The position numbers and the translations under genes are program-made. A stretch of 40,763 bases of DNA, taken from NCBI GenBank assembly GCA_024691125.1, contig JAILNV010000091.1, positions 1 to 40,763 on the forward strand. Reading direction: 5' to 3'. Within the stretch, counting starts at the first letter, position 1. Each line of letters starts with the position of its first letter. The notes beneath the pieces are model-generated. The model saw nothing but the letters and a program-made list of their open reading frames with translations. It had not been told where the DNA came from and did not search any database. Of the stretch, positions 24,901 to 34,334 are shown one piece after another. The stretch is from Lachnospiraceae bacterium (lineage in GTDB: Bacteria; Bacillota; Clostridia; Lachnospirales; Lachnospiraceae).

Positions 24901-25452
24901 CAGAAAACCTTCCTGTACACTTCCTTTATTAACGCCAAGTTTTTTACCGTTAACTGTTTTAAGATCATCTGAGGTAATATCCCTGTTATCGGCATCTATA
25001 TAAATATAATATGATTCTTCTCCCATCGGGAGATCGGGGAACAGCATTACATCCTTGCGTGCCTCTGTATATGAAACATCACTCAGCAGATCTATCTTAC
25101 CGTCTGTCAGCATCTGCAGAAGGTTGGACCAGCTTCCTTCGACGTATTCGTACTCCCACCCGTTATATTCGGATATCTTCTGCTGATATTCAAAATCGAT
25201 ACCGCATCTTCTGCCGAACTGGTCTACATAGCAGAAGGTTGATTCATACCACCCGACTCTTACCGTCTTCGACCCATCTTCCTTACCTTCGGTAGAAGCT
25301 GTCTCACCTGCATGAACAGTCACGGGGCAGAGTGAACATATGATGACAGAAAGACAGAACAGATGCATCACTGTCTTTTTTATGTGTTCTGAAAGATACT
25401 TATGAGATTTTCTTTTGAATATACTTAATATGTTTTCTGTTTGTGTATTCAT
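21983..25452 (-). pseudogene. Broken SBP/SBP-TM-PAS-GGDEF sensor (diguanylate cyclase) gene
   Basis: Four adjacent frames join into one protein of about 1150 residues: a signal segment, two tandem SBP_bac_3 solute-binding domains (VRVGWYESTFCYVDQFG...; VRVGYRDNYLPFCAND...), a membrane segment (WLAVVTLITAAFAVIIILLL), PAS-like repeats (each with YYRLM-DGVPSY... and LIIGV-DVD-Q), and a GGDEF domain with an intact RVGGDEFVVLL. The coding path is interrupted by TGA at 24363-24361, TAA at 23580-23578, TAG at 22687-22685 and a one-base loss in an A6 run at 22822-22827 (poly-T on the coding strand). The first three breaks are in frame. Apart from these, conservation looks good, so inactivation is recent. 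A c-di-GMP sensor role is inferred for the ancestor. Confidence 0.88.
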
Positions 25453-25489
25453 TTACTGCTTCCTTAATAACTTCTGGTTACTTATGGAT

Positions 25490-26068
25490 TCAGCATTCAG
25501 ATATGTCTTGTTTATTTAGTATTTGTTCTACGCAGCCTATAATATATCCTATGTTATTTATATCTTTATGTATATCACCTGTTTCAAGAGAATGATTTCC
25601 GCCCTCTATTCTATATATGGCAAGTGTTTTTTTATCGGCTATCTTCTCAATCAAACCGTAATCGGCGTACGGATCGTTATCTCCGCAAAACAGATACGCA
25701 CCGGAAACATCCACATAATCCTCTATCATTTCAAGAGGAGAAAAACAGATCTGTACGGCTTTGACAGAATGCTTCTTTGCATAAGCGGTTGCCACCACGG
25801 TTCCGATGCTTTTCGATATAAAAATAACATCTCTTTTTTTAAAACAGTCGCTGTTATTTAATTCTTTATCCGTTATATCAAGGCATCGATTTAACGCTTC
25901 ATTCAGAAAGCCTTTATCCTTAAGCTTCTCCTTGCTCCAGTCAAGTCCTGTAAAATCCAGATGCTTAAGTTCATAACCGTATTTAACCGCAAGCTTTCCC
26001 GAATAGTAAAGCAGCGGTCTGTCTTTCGTATAACCCACACCGGGAAATATAACTGCTGTTTTTTTCAT
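25490..26068 (-). CDS. Alpha/beta-hydrolase fold protein
   Basis: A 192-residue small hydrolase. The nucleophile elbow is SKSIGT with Ser87; likely partners are Asp132 (FCGDNDPYAD) and His159 (IEGGNHSLETGD). The N-terminus KKTAVIFPGVGYTKDRPLLYY supplies the oxyanion loop. No signal peptide or cap domain is visible. Substrate unknown; related small proteins are annotated as alpha/beta hydrolases or dienelactone-hydrolase-like. It lies 47 bases after prsW and may be the last gene of that run. Confidence 0.75.
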   Translation of the reverse strand: MKKTAVIFPGVGYTKDRPLLYYSGKLAVKYGYELKHLDFTGLDWSKEKLKDKGFLNEALNRCLDITDKELNNSDCFKKRDVIFISKSIGTVVATAYAKKHSVKAVQICFSPLEMIEDYVDVSGAYLFCGDNDPYADYGLIEKIADKKTLAIYRIEGGNHSLETGDIHKDINNIGYIIGCVEQILNKQDISEC

Positions 26069-26115
26069 AACCTCTTTCCTTTCGGATTATATTTGAACTA
26101 ATATTGCAGTCAATA

Positions 26116-26841
26116 TTAGTTCAAAGGGTCGACGTCTATAACATCATCCTCAATCGCCTTATCACCTGCTGAATATTTCTTGAGATTTTTGTAGGTTCTG
26201 AAGTACAGGACACCGATGAATACAAAGAATACAAGAACCAGTAATCCGCTGTCGCTCATAAGACAGAAATCATAGAATCCGTGAATCAGCACAGGGATCC
26301 ATAAGGCTTTCTTCAGAAACAGCTTCACCCCTTTATTATCACCGATCGTTTCACACTGCTTTGCCAACCCGTAATAATATCCCATATAAACAGCAAAAAC
26401 AGCATGACCGGGTATAGATGTAACTGCTCTCAGGAGAGCATTCCCCAGACCGTTTTCGAATACGTACGCTATATTCTCCAGTATTGCAAATCCCATTCCC
26501 GAACATATCGCATATACTATTGCATCAAAGGTGTAATTGAATTCGGGATCCTTCCATGTGATTTTTTTCAAAGGAATGTATTTGACCATCTCTTCTGTGA
26601 GTGCAGTTATTATAAATGCATCAACAGCCGTAAAGAAAAGAGACGGCGAACCATCCCAGAACAGTTCAAGAACGGCACTTCCGATAAGCTCAATTATTAT
26701 TGCGGGAATGACGGATATGGCTCCCGCTATAAGGAGCTTCCTTATAAGCATTGCAGGCTCCTTTTCAATCTTATCATGTTTATATACCAGATAGACCAGG
26801 AACGCCCCCGGTGCTACCGCCAATATCAAAAGCAGATGCAC
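26116..26841 (-). CDS. PrsW-family intramembrane metalloprotease
   Basis: A 241-residue protein with about seven or eight membrane segments. It carries the glutamate motif EEMVKY (Glu83, Glu84, Lys87), GFAILENIAYVF, PGHAVFAVYMGYYYG and HGFYDF, the four conserved PrsW motifs expected to bind zinc in the membrane. B. subtilis PrsW cleaves the anti-sigma factor RsiW; no anti-sigma gene is in the window, so the substrate here is unknown. The short charged C-terminus (KAIEDDVIDVDPLN) is cytosolic. It lies 25 bases after the Prp-like gene. Confidence 0.87.
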   Translation of the reverse strand: MHLLLILAVAPGAFLVYLVYKHDKIEKEPAMLIRKLLIAGAISVIPAIIIELIGSAVLELFWDGSPSLFFTAVDAFIITALTEEMVKYIPLKKITWKDPEFNYTFDAIVYAICSGMGFAILENIAYVFENGLGNALLRAVTSIPGHAVFAVYMGYYYGLAKQCETIGDNKGVKLFLKKALWIPVLIHGFYDFCLMSDSGLLVLVFFVFIGVLYFRTYKNLKKYSAGDKAIEDDVIDVDPLN

Positions 26842-26866
26842 AACTTTATCTCCTTTGCGATTTTTC

Positions 26867-27184
26867 TTATCTGTTTTCTATTGTAAGCTTTATAAGATCT
26901 TCCCCGTATTTCTTCTCAACACTTTCAAGCCCCAGGAGCAGCGAGTCCATCAGAAGCTTAGCTCCATCATCAGGTTCACCGGTAAAATCCCACCTTACGT
27001 ATCCTTTGTCAGATCCCTCTATCCTGCTGGAGGTAAAACGCTCGATGGAATTGGCCGTATTAAGAACAAGCATTGATACCGCTGCACACACTATATCCTT
27101 TCCCGCTTCTTCATATCCTGCATGCCCCTTACATATAAAGGTTTTATAACTGCCATTAAGTTTTATCACCTTTGCGGTTATCAT
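26867..27184 (-). CDS. Prp-family cysteine protease (ribosomal-processing type), orphan
   Basis: A 105-residue protein with the family motif GHAGYEEAGKDIVCAAVS, holding the catalytic pair His21 and Cys33, and the usual length. Prp normally trims ribosomal protein L27 and sits between rplU and rpmA. Here it lies between an EAL phosphodiesterase gene (21-base gap) and prsW (25-base gap), with no ribosomal genes near. It may be the genome's only Prp, displaced, or a paralogue with another target. Confidence 0.85.
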   Translation of the reverse strand: MITAKVIKLNGSYKTFICKGHAGYEEAGKDIVCAAVSMLVLNTANSIERFTSSRIEGSDKGYVRWDFTGEPDDGAKLLMDSLLLGLESVEKKYGEDLIKLTIENR

Positions 27185-27205
27185 ATTTCCCTGCTCACCT
27201 CATAT

Positions 27206-28861
27206 TTATTTAAGCTGATCAAGCCTTGTTTCGAAGTCCCCAACAGGCATGGGCTTATCAAAATAATATCCCTGTACATAATAGCATCCGGTTTCCTTCA
27301 GAAGTATGACCTGATCTATGGTCTCAACGCCCTCAGCAATGCTCTTTAATCCAAGCGAATTAACCATTTCTATGATCGATCTCAGCATTACATTTTTCTT
27401 CTCATCCTCTGTGCTTCCGTCACCTACGGGAATGAAACTCCTGTCAATCTTTATTACATGCCATGGTATCTCATGCAGCAGACTCATCGATGAGAATCCC
27501 ACGCCGAAATCATCCACCGACGTTGAGAATCCGTGATCCCTGAGTCCTCCCACAAGAGCCTTAAGCTCATTGAACCCCACTTCTGTCGTTGTTTCGGTAA
27601 GCTCTATCTCAATAAGCGAATGCGGAACCTTATAACGGTCTACGATCTCAATGATATGGCCAAGAAGACCGGGGTCACCGAGATGGCATCTTGAAAGATT
27701 CACAGATACCGTCACTACCGGGCGCCCCTCATCCAGCCATCTTCTAAGATCCCTGCAGACATGCTCAATCATGTAGTAATCAAGCTTTATAATTTCACCG
27801 TTGTTCTCAAGAACGGGAATAAAACGGTACGGAAGCACCATCTTATCGTCATGGAACCACCGGCACAACGCCTCGGCACCGTTCAGGCAGTATTTGTTAA
27901 GCTCGGCCTTTGGCTGATAATAAACCATGAATTCTTCCCTGTCCAACGCATCCTGGAAGATTCCTGCTATGTATTTTTCATCATTATCAGCCTGCTGAAG
28001 CTTTTCGTCATATATAATAAACGGCTGAAGGGGATTCTTTAGCGCATTATGAAGAGCCGAGGTGATTATTTCATTTAATTCAGCGGCCGATGTACAGGTA
28101 TCGGATATCGGATAGAAGCCCACGCATGCACTCATAAGCTTCCCTTCACTGTCATCATTGAGATAAACAACCTTTCCCGACAGATAGACAACTATCTCAT
28201 CAAATCTGTTTTTCTTAAAGATCATGCTGAAGTTTATACCGCCGGTCCTTGCAACGAGGCCGTCATCTCCCAGAAGCGTCTGAAGTCCGCTCACAAAAGA
28301 GGCCATCAGCTTATTTCCCTTATCATTGCCAACCTGGCGGTTAAGCTCAGCCATTCCTTTTAAGCTGAAACCGCATGCTCCGTATTCAAAGATCTTATCC
28401 TTCTTATACAGCTGGTCTACATATTCGGTAAACAGCTTCTTGGTACTGACGCCTGTGACGAAATCCGTCTTTCCTCTTGCTTCCTCATCACGCCGGTTCA
28501 GTTCACGGACTGTCTGCCGCCTCAATATCTCATAGACTGTATTAAGACCTGCCGAGAGCTCTGCAGGATACTCACTGTTCCCGCACTTTGTATATATAAG
28601 AACCCTGACCGGCCTTTTTTCATATGCGAATTCATACCCGGCCAATCCTTCCGCTTCACTCTTGTCATCATAAAGCGTAAGTATCTCGGACTCCTCATCA
28701 TCTTTATTCTTTATATCGATCTCTGTCTTTGTGATGCCCAATACTTTGCTTAGCTTATCAAGAACCTTCAGAAAATCCTCATCCAGAAGCCAGGTCTGTT
28801 CAGTGATCCTGAGCATGGACTCAAGCGTCTGCATATATTGAAGCACATCAAATGCTGCCAT
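27206..28861 (-). CDS. EAL-domain c-di-GMP phosphodiesterase with degenerate GGDEF
   Basis: A 551-residue protein: an N-terminal sensor-like region (1-150), a GGDEF-like domain (about 150-300) and an EAL domain (about 305-551). The GGDEF active loop reads TGGINFSM, so cyclase activity is unlikely. The EAL domain keeps the catalytic set: GAEALCRW, VNLSRCHL, IELTETT, VDDFGVGFSS, VIKIDRSFI and IAEGVET, ending VQGYYFDKPMP. It should hydrolyse c-di-GMP, possibly controlled by GTP binding to the GGDEF-like part. It starts 6 bases after the PocR-domain gene, with GGGAGGAT inside that gene's end. Confidence 0.9.
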   Translation of the reverse strand: MAAFDVLQYMQTLESMLRITEQTWLLDEDFLKVLDKLSKVLGITKTEIDIKNKDDEESEILTLYDDKSEAEGLAGYEFAYEKRPVRVLIYTKCGNSEYPAELSAGLNTVYEILRRQTVRELNRRDEEARGKTDFVTGVSTKKLFTEYVDQLYKKDKIFEYGACGFSLKGMAELNRQVGNDKGNKLMASFVSGLQTLLGDDGLVARTGGINFSMIFKKNRFDEIVVYLSGKVVYLNDDSEGKLMSACVGFYPISDTCTSAAELNEIITSALHNALKNPLQPFIIYDEKLQQADNDEKYIAGIFQDALDREEFMVYYQPKAELNKYCLNGAEALCRWFHDDKMVLPYRFIPVLENNGEIIKLDYYMIEHVCRDLRRWLDEGRPVVTVSVNLSRCHLGDPGLLGHIIEIVDRYKVPHSLIEIELTETTTEVGFNELKALVGGLRDHGFSTSVDDFGVGFSSMSLLHEIPWHVIKIDRSFIPVGDGSTEDEKKNVMLRSIIEMVNSLGLKSIAEGVETIDQVILLKETGCYYVQGYYFDKPMPVGDFETRLDQLK

Positions 28862-28867
28862 AGGCTC

Positions 28868-30130
28868 TCATCCTCCCGTTACTTCAAGCTGCGGAATCCT
28901 TATAATAAATTCTGTGCCTTTTCCGATCTCACTGTTCAGCTCGAATTCACCTGACATGGCATTGATATGATAGCCTGCCAGCGAAAACCCCGTCATATCA
29001 AATTCTTCATCATGTTCATCCGAAAGTCCTCTGTTGGAAAGGTAGTTTCTCATGAATTCGAGCCTGTTCTTTTCTATACCGTTTCCACCGTCGGTAATCT
29101 TTATTATAAGCTCTGTCGAATAGGATCTCTTTCTTGAACTTATATTAAGACTGATCCAAGCATCACTGTTATAGCTACGGCTGCTCTCTATAAGCTTTCC
29201 AATAAGACTTCCTATCCTTGCAGGATCCCCCACAAGCTTATCAGGAACATTATCATCTATGGAATAACTTATCAGCCCTGCTTCAGTGTCCGACTGATCT
29301 GTGAACTCCTTTATCTTCATCTCAACCACACTGTTGATATTGTAGATGGTCTCATTCAGCTTGAAATCACCGTTTTTTATGTTTATATAATCAACCTTGT
29401 CCTCAACAATGGAACCAAGCTCCATGGTCCGTGCGAAAAGACTGTACACTTTTTTATCCAGCTGCTCATTGGTCATTTCATTCTCTTTGCCGGCAGAGAA
29501 GAAATTATACATTTCGCTGACATTCTGCTTTAGTTCATTGGAAAATTTCATCATAAAATCAGACCGGCTCTTCGCATCTTCCTTCATTTCATGATTCTGC
29601 ATAATGGTCTTATATGACTGAAAAGCCATTCTTGACAGGATCCCGGCAAGCCTTGACAGGAAATCCGCAGCCTTGTCTATTTCTTCTCTCTTTATTTCAT
29701 TTGTAGCCTTGGCCGCCTCCACATACTCATCAGGATCAAGACCGTATTCAACGGCCTTGGCTCGTATCTCATCCTCATTCACAGGTCCTGTTCTCACCTG
29801 ACCACCTATGAAGCTGCCTATAAATCCACCGTTCAAAAGAATAGGCGATGCATAATCCGTAAGCCCCGCATGGCATGAATAAACGGCGGCCTTCCCGCTC
29901 TGCATCGTGTAGAAAGCTCCCTGCCTGTCACAGGCTTCGCATTTCCTGGCACCTTCTTTTGACTTTCTGGTCATTTCCATGCAGAATTTGGTAAAGCCGC
30001 TTCCCTTTGTTATCGGAATACCTTTTGTATCGGTTATAATCGCTGCCATTCCCGTGAACTCCGAAAAAGCATCCTGTATCTCCTGAAGGATGTCAGTCGG
30101 TATTATATCTTTTAACAGAATACTGCTCAA
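28868..30130 (-). CDS. PocR-domain protein with histidine-kinase-like ATPase domain
   Basis: About 420 residues. The N-terminal part is a PocR ligand-binding domain: FTGMAAIITDTKGIPITKGS, FCMEMTR, CEACDRQGAFYTM, YSCHAGLTDYASPIL and GSFIGGQVRTGP. A helical linker follows, then a HATPase_c domain with DGGNGIE, FSLAGYHINAMSGEFELNSEIGKGTEFIIRIP. Where a kinase should show a phosphorylated His, the sequence reads FSNELKQNV (Asn in place of His), so autophosphorylation is doubtful. I start at a TTG at 30130: GGGAGGAG lies 6 bases upstream, while the GTG at 30157 has no ribosome site. First gene of a run with the EAL, Prp and PrsW genes. Confidence 0.82.
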   Translation of the reverse strand: MSSILLKDIIPTDILQEIQDAFSEFTGMAAIITDTKGIPITKGSGFTKFCMEMTRKSKEGARKCEACDRQGAFYTMQSGKAAVYSCHAGLTDYASPILLNGGFIGSFIGGQVRTGPVNEDEIRAKAVEYGLDPDEYVEAAKATNEIKREEIDKAADFLSRLAGILSRMAFQSYKTIMQNHEMKEDAKSRSDFMMKFSNELKQNVSEMYNFFSAGKENEMTNEQLDKKVYSLFARTMELGSIVEDKVDYINIKNGDFKLNETIYNINSVVEMKIKEFTDQSDTEAGLISYSIDDNVPDKLVGDPARIGSLIGKLIESSRSYNSDAWISLNISSRKRSYSTELIIKITDGGNGIEKNRLEFMRNYLSNRGLSDEHDEEFDMTGFSLAGYHINAMSGEFELNSEIGKGTEFIIRIPQLEVTGG

Positions 30131-30268
30131 ATCAGGCTCCTCCCAAAATGCAAGCACAATTTGTTCGAATACGACGAAAAATCATAAATATTTTATCAAA
30201 TTTTCATGCATTTTTCAAATGGATAAATTATTATACATCATTTCTTTTTCTGCTTTAAATAGTTGTGA

Positions 30269-30274
30269 TATAAT
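30269..30274 (+). promoter_or_regulatory. Possible extended -10 promoter before the 137-aa gene
   Basis: TATAAT preceded by TGTGA, but no good -35 box at the right distance. It would give a leader of about 100 bases before the ATG at 30377. Confidence 0.35.
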
Positions 30275-30376
30275 ATGGATAGCTTCTCGGCATTAAAAAA
30301 CAGTTATTCAGCATATTCGTAACTATTCCGAACAGAACACATCATTAAGTGAATTATATACGTAACGGAGAAACAC

Positions 30377-30790
30377 ATGAAATTTAAGTATTGCAGGATA
30401 CAGGGCAAAAAGCTCGCAGCAAACACAAGAACAGGCAAAGGAATATTCAGCATGCTCAATCAGATGGTCACCGACAGGATCATGGATGATGAGGATGTCG
30501 GTCTGTTTAAGGAGATAGATTCCTGGTTCGCCGAAGAACTGCCATGGCCGCCGCAATGTAAACGCCAGGAGAAGGTCATCTGTTATTTCAAGGTGGAGAA
30601 TTCGGAAATGATGATGAAGATGATCAATCCTCTTATGTGGCTTCTGGAAAGATATAAACAGCCTTATTACGTTATCTATACGAATTTCCCCGGTGAGATC
30701 GTATACGAGGATGAGTATCAGGTCGTGGTTAAGGTGGATGAGAACATAGTTGTGGAAGACCTTCAGGAAAGCTGGTCACCCGATGCCTGA
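30377..30790 (+). CDS. Hypothetical protein, 137 aa
   Basis: I do not recognise this protein. It is soluble, with no signal peptide or membrane segment. A basic N-terminus (MKFKYCRIQGKKLAANTRTGKG) is followed by a helical part with SWFAEELPWPPQC and KVICYFKVENSEMMMKM, and a beta-rich acidic C-terminus (FPGEIVYEDEYQVVVKVDE). An ATG after AACGGAG gives a good start, and codon use resembles its neighbours. It is transcribed away from the PocR gene and toward the decayed ABC exporter 75 bases downstream, with which it may once have formed a unit. Confidence 0.65.
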   Translation: MKFKYCRIQGKKLAANTRTGKGIFSMLNQMVTDRIMDDEDVGLFKEIDSWFAEELPWPPQCKRQEKVICYFKVENSEMMMKMINPLMWLLERYKQPYYVIYTNFPGEIVYEDEYQVVVKVDENIVVEDLQESWSPDA

Positions 30791-30864
30791 TCAGTATGAC
30801 CACGCGCAATAATATTAAACGTTATCTCAGGTTGCTTATAATCATATAAAGGAAATATTAAAAA

Positions 30865-32542
30865 ATGATACTTAGCATGAGTGTATCAGATAAAACAGAA
30901 GCCGCTTCCGTTGTCGCAAAGATAACCGAAATGATGAAGAATACATATCCGGGCTTGATTCCGGAACGGAAACATTCTGTGTGATGCTCTTCTTAACCAT
31001 CTTCTCCTTGAAGGTTTCAGAGATATCAAAGTCATTATAAAAGGCCGTATTTCAAAATATATAGAAGTGACAGTACCCGGCAGTCAGGCAACTCTCGAAC
31101 TCTATGCATCTGAAAATGATAAAGAACTTATAGATGATGAGATCAATATCAGCATAATCAATGAATATATAAACTATATCCGCATCCAATACAGGAAAGG
31201 CGTAAACCGTTTTATCATATATCCTGAGCTCAGGTCGGACAATATCAATAATGAGATCTTCGAATTCTATGATCATGCCGGCAGCGCCAACAGTAAGCCA
31301 CTGGCAATCCTTAAATATCTTATCGGAAAGCACCGGCTGCTCTTTACCCTCTCTGTTTTCAATATGAGCATAAAGCATCTTTGTGCACTGATGCTTCCCG
31401 TATTTTCCGCAAACATAATAGATATTGTTGTCAGGGGAGATTTCTTCTTTCATCCTGAAATATATTTCAATATTTTTGCTTTTTTTGCCGCACTGATCAC
31501 TAATCTTGTATGCTTTTGGATAGATGCCCTCTATTACCACCGTTTTGCACGGGCTGTTGAATCGGGTTTTAAGATGGCACTTGTACAGAAGTTCCAGATG
31601 CTGTCGATCAAATATCTTTCTTCAACACAGGCGGGGCGTCTTCTGTCGAAGATCATTTCGGATGTACAGTTCATCCAGAGTCTTATCTATGATCATTTTC
31701 GCGACATGCTTCACCTGTCCATAGATGTGGTTTTCGTTATCGTTACCGCTCTCATTAAGTTCCCTCCGATGCTGCTGTTTTATATTGTAATTGTACCGAC
31801 AGCCATAATGTTTATAAGAAGCTTTTCAAATCCTGTCCTTGAAAGCAGGAAATTCATGCGTAAGCAGACAGAGACCAGTAATGCTGCATTTAAAGAAATG
31901 CTCGAAATGTCTTCCCTTACACGTGCCCACGGTCTGGCCAGGACAGAATATAAAAAAATATCCGCGAATGTCAAGAGGGTCCAGGAGGCTGCCAATCAGT
32001 ATGACAGACTGGGCGTAAAGGTAAACAATGTAAGCTACGGCGGCTTTCAGGGCTTCCGTCTTGTATGTCTCTGTTTTGCAGCATTTCTTGCAGGCGAGGG
32101 GTACATCAGCATAGGTACTGTAGTACTCTTCCAGTCCATATTCGAAATGATAATAAGCAGCTTACAGAAGGTACTTGATGAACTGCCGCTGATCACACAG
32201 GGATACGACAGTATAGTAAGTGTAAATGAAATACTCTGTGAACAGGATACCGAGAATAACGGTACAAAAGTACTTTCCGGGAACTTCAGGGGTGAAATAG
32301 AGCTTAGGAATGTTGCCTTCTCATACGAATCCGGTAGGGAAGCTGTTCTTAAAGACATAAGCCTTACAATACCAAAGGGTAAGAGTGTTGCCTTCATCGG
32401 CAAATCAGGTGCCGGGAAAACAACGCTTCTAAACCTGATCCTCGGAATGTATTCCTGCACCGGCGGAAGCATCCTGATAGATGGGATTAATATCGAAGGA
32501 CTGGACAAAAGCAGTTACAGACACCATATTGCCGTTTTTTAA
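30865..32542 (+). pseudogene. Truncated and frameshifted ABC exporter (membrane-ATPase fusion)
   Basis: The gene would start at ATG 30865 (MILSMSVSDKTEAASVVAKI). Around 30955-30982 the frame is lost and then regained; losing one G and gaining an extra GT would restore a smooth ...YPGLDSGTETFCDALLNHLLLEGF... reading. From 30983 a long frame continues with an unusual about 100-residue N-terminal domain, about six membrane segments, and the start of the ATPase with Walker A GKSGAGKTTLLNLILG. It stops after RHHIAVF at 32542, before the signature, Walker B and H-loop. The rest of the ATPase is absent from the window, so the protein cannot work as an exporter. Confidence 0.82.
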
Positions 32543-32588
32543 TTGTATCTCTATCAAATTTAAAGCTTTTGTTTCCCGACAAAGTTTT

Positions 32589-34334
32589 CTATCTTATCTT
32601 CTGATGCTGTTCTTCGTTTCCCTGATCGCTAAGTATGATCATCATTCTTCTCATTCCCAGGAACTCCGAACGGATGCAGGTATCTGACGGTACTTCATCT
32701 CCCTCGTCATCTTCGTCATCATCTGATTCAGGAAGTTCCGGAAGGTCTTCCAGCAGATCCTTCTTCGATTCATAATGAAGAATGGCAGCAAGCCTGTTAT
32801 CTGACCTTTTCAGAATGCTGAAGCAGCAATGAGAAGTTATATTTCCTGACAAAGAAGCAAGCAGAGGCTCTATCATCTGTTTCTTCAGAACCTCAAACTG
32901 GTTCCTGTCTGTATACTGCTCAGCCTCTTTTTCAAATCCGTTAACGAGGGAAGGCGTAAGGTTTCCTCCTTTAAGTACAAGCAGATTCTCACGGCAAAAA
33001 CCGATGATCCCTTTTGAAAGATCACCGCAGAAAAAGCACAGGAATACAAGTACGCCTATTTGAGCTATAAATGATGCTATCCACGGTGCATTCATTTCAA
33101 AAATCCTGCTAAGTACAAGAGTCAGAGGTATCTGTATCATGAACTGGACTATAAAGCCCATATTCGCCTTACCCTCCCGTCCGGTAGCAGACAGATAATC
33201 AATAAGAAGGGTTGCAAAAAAGATAAACACCTGAGTAGCACTGACAAGCCTTATCGCAAACGGCAGTGATCTGAGCATAAACGGATCATCTACACTGTAC
33301 GGAATAATGCTTATCTGCGGATAAACCAAAAGTAGAATAACGGGTAAAGCAAGAAGAAGAAATCCTGTTCTTGTAAGAGAACGCTTTACCATAAGCATAC
33401 CGCTTTTATTCTGTTCTCCGTGAAATGCAGACGCCATCGGAAATACAGCATCGGTACATCCTGCAATGATGATCGTAAACACAAGCTGCAGATTCTCCAT
33501 GATCGTTGAATTGGCCAGACCGCTTGTTCCTCCGTTTTCACGCAGAACAAAATTCTGCACCAGGAGCTGAACGGCAAAGAAGAAGTACATAAGCGCTTCA
33601 GCCGATCCGGGCTTTACTATATCAAGAAGGCTCGGATCTCCCTCCTTCCTCTCCGGCTTAACAAAACAGCAGAGCCTGTCCTTCTTCCTGAAATGCAGAA
33701 GATATACCAGAACACAGCATACCGATCCAAATACTGTTCCGAATCCAAGCACCCATATTCCGCAGTGAAATATGAATATACCCACATAATCCACTATCAT
33801 ATTAACGACTGCGCCTACTATATCTCCCGCTACTGCCAGATTCGCATTATTGTCATTGGCAAGTATATAATCACCGGCAAAATTCAGTGACAAAAACAAA
33901 GTACCGCCAAGAACCACCCTGAAATACTCTTTTGCATACGCATAGTTTTCCCGGCTTGCGCAGAACAGCCAAAGCAGCTCATCAATAAAGATGATACCTA
34001 ATGCGGTGAGAACAAGCGAAATAATACTCAGCACTATGATAGCCCGTGTAAAAACCCTTCCTGCCTTAGCCTTCTCACCGGTTCCTGAACAGCGCGAAAC
34101 AACCACTCCGCATCCAATACCGCAAAGTGCGCAGATGAAGCTGTATATATAGGTAAAAGGACCTGTCGTTCCTATTGCTGACAGAGCCACCTCTCCAATA
34201 CCGCCCGAAGCACATATGCCATCCACAACAGGCGCTATCTGAGCAAATACCATACCGATCATAGGAGGGAAGATATACCGATAGCTCCTGTGCCGCACCA
34301 GACGGCTTTCTGCACCAAAATCTAATTTTTCCAT
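32589..34334 (-). CDS. MATE-family efflux/flippase-like transporter with C-terminal domain
   Basis: A 581-residue protein. Residues about 1-450 have twelve likely membrane segments in two halves, with MATE-like stretches such as PPMIGMVFAQIAPVVDGICASGGIGEVALSAIG and GIGCGVVVSRCSGTGEKAKAGRVF. After the last segment there is an extra cytosolic region of about 130 residues. It resembles a small ATP-binding or regulatory domain (FEVLKKQMIEPLLASLSGN) and contains an acidic run, ESDDDEDDEGDE. Standard MATE proteins are about 450 residues, so this tail is an added domain. Substrate unknown. The gene faces the truncated ABC exporter tail to tail. Confidence 0.82.
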   Translation of the reverse strand: MEKLDFGAESRLVRHRSYRYIFPPMIGMVFAQIAPVVDGICASGGIGEVALSAIGTTGPFTYIYSFICALCGIGCGVVVSRCSGTGEKAKAGRVFTRAIIVLSIISLVLTALGIIFIDELLWLFCASRENYAYAKEYFRVVLGGTLFLSLNFAGDYILANDNNANLAVAGDIVGAVVNMIVDYVGIFIFHCGIWVLGFGTVFGSVCCVLVYLLHFRKKDRLCCFVKPERKEGDPSLLDIVKPGSAEALMYFFFAVQLLVQNFVLRENGGTSGLANSTIMENLQLVFTIIIAGCTDAVFPMASAFHGEQNKSGMLMVKRSLTRTGFLLLALPVILLLVYPQISIIPYSVDDPFMLRSLPFAIRLVSATQVFIFFATLLIDYLSATGREGKANMGFIVQFMIQIPLTLVLSRIFEMNAPWIASFIAQIGVLVFLCFFCGDLSKGIIGFCRENLLVLKGGNLTPSLVNGFEKEAEQYTDRNQFEVLKKQMIEPLLASLSGNITSHCCFSILKRSDNRLAAILHYESKKDLLEDLPELPESDDDEDDEGDEVPSDTCIRSEFLGMRRMMIILSDQGNEEQHQKIR

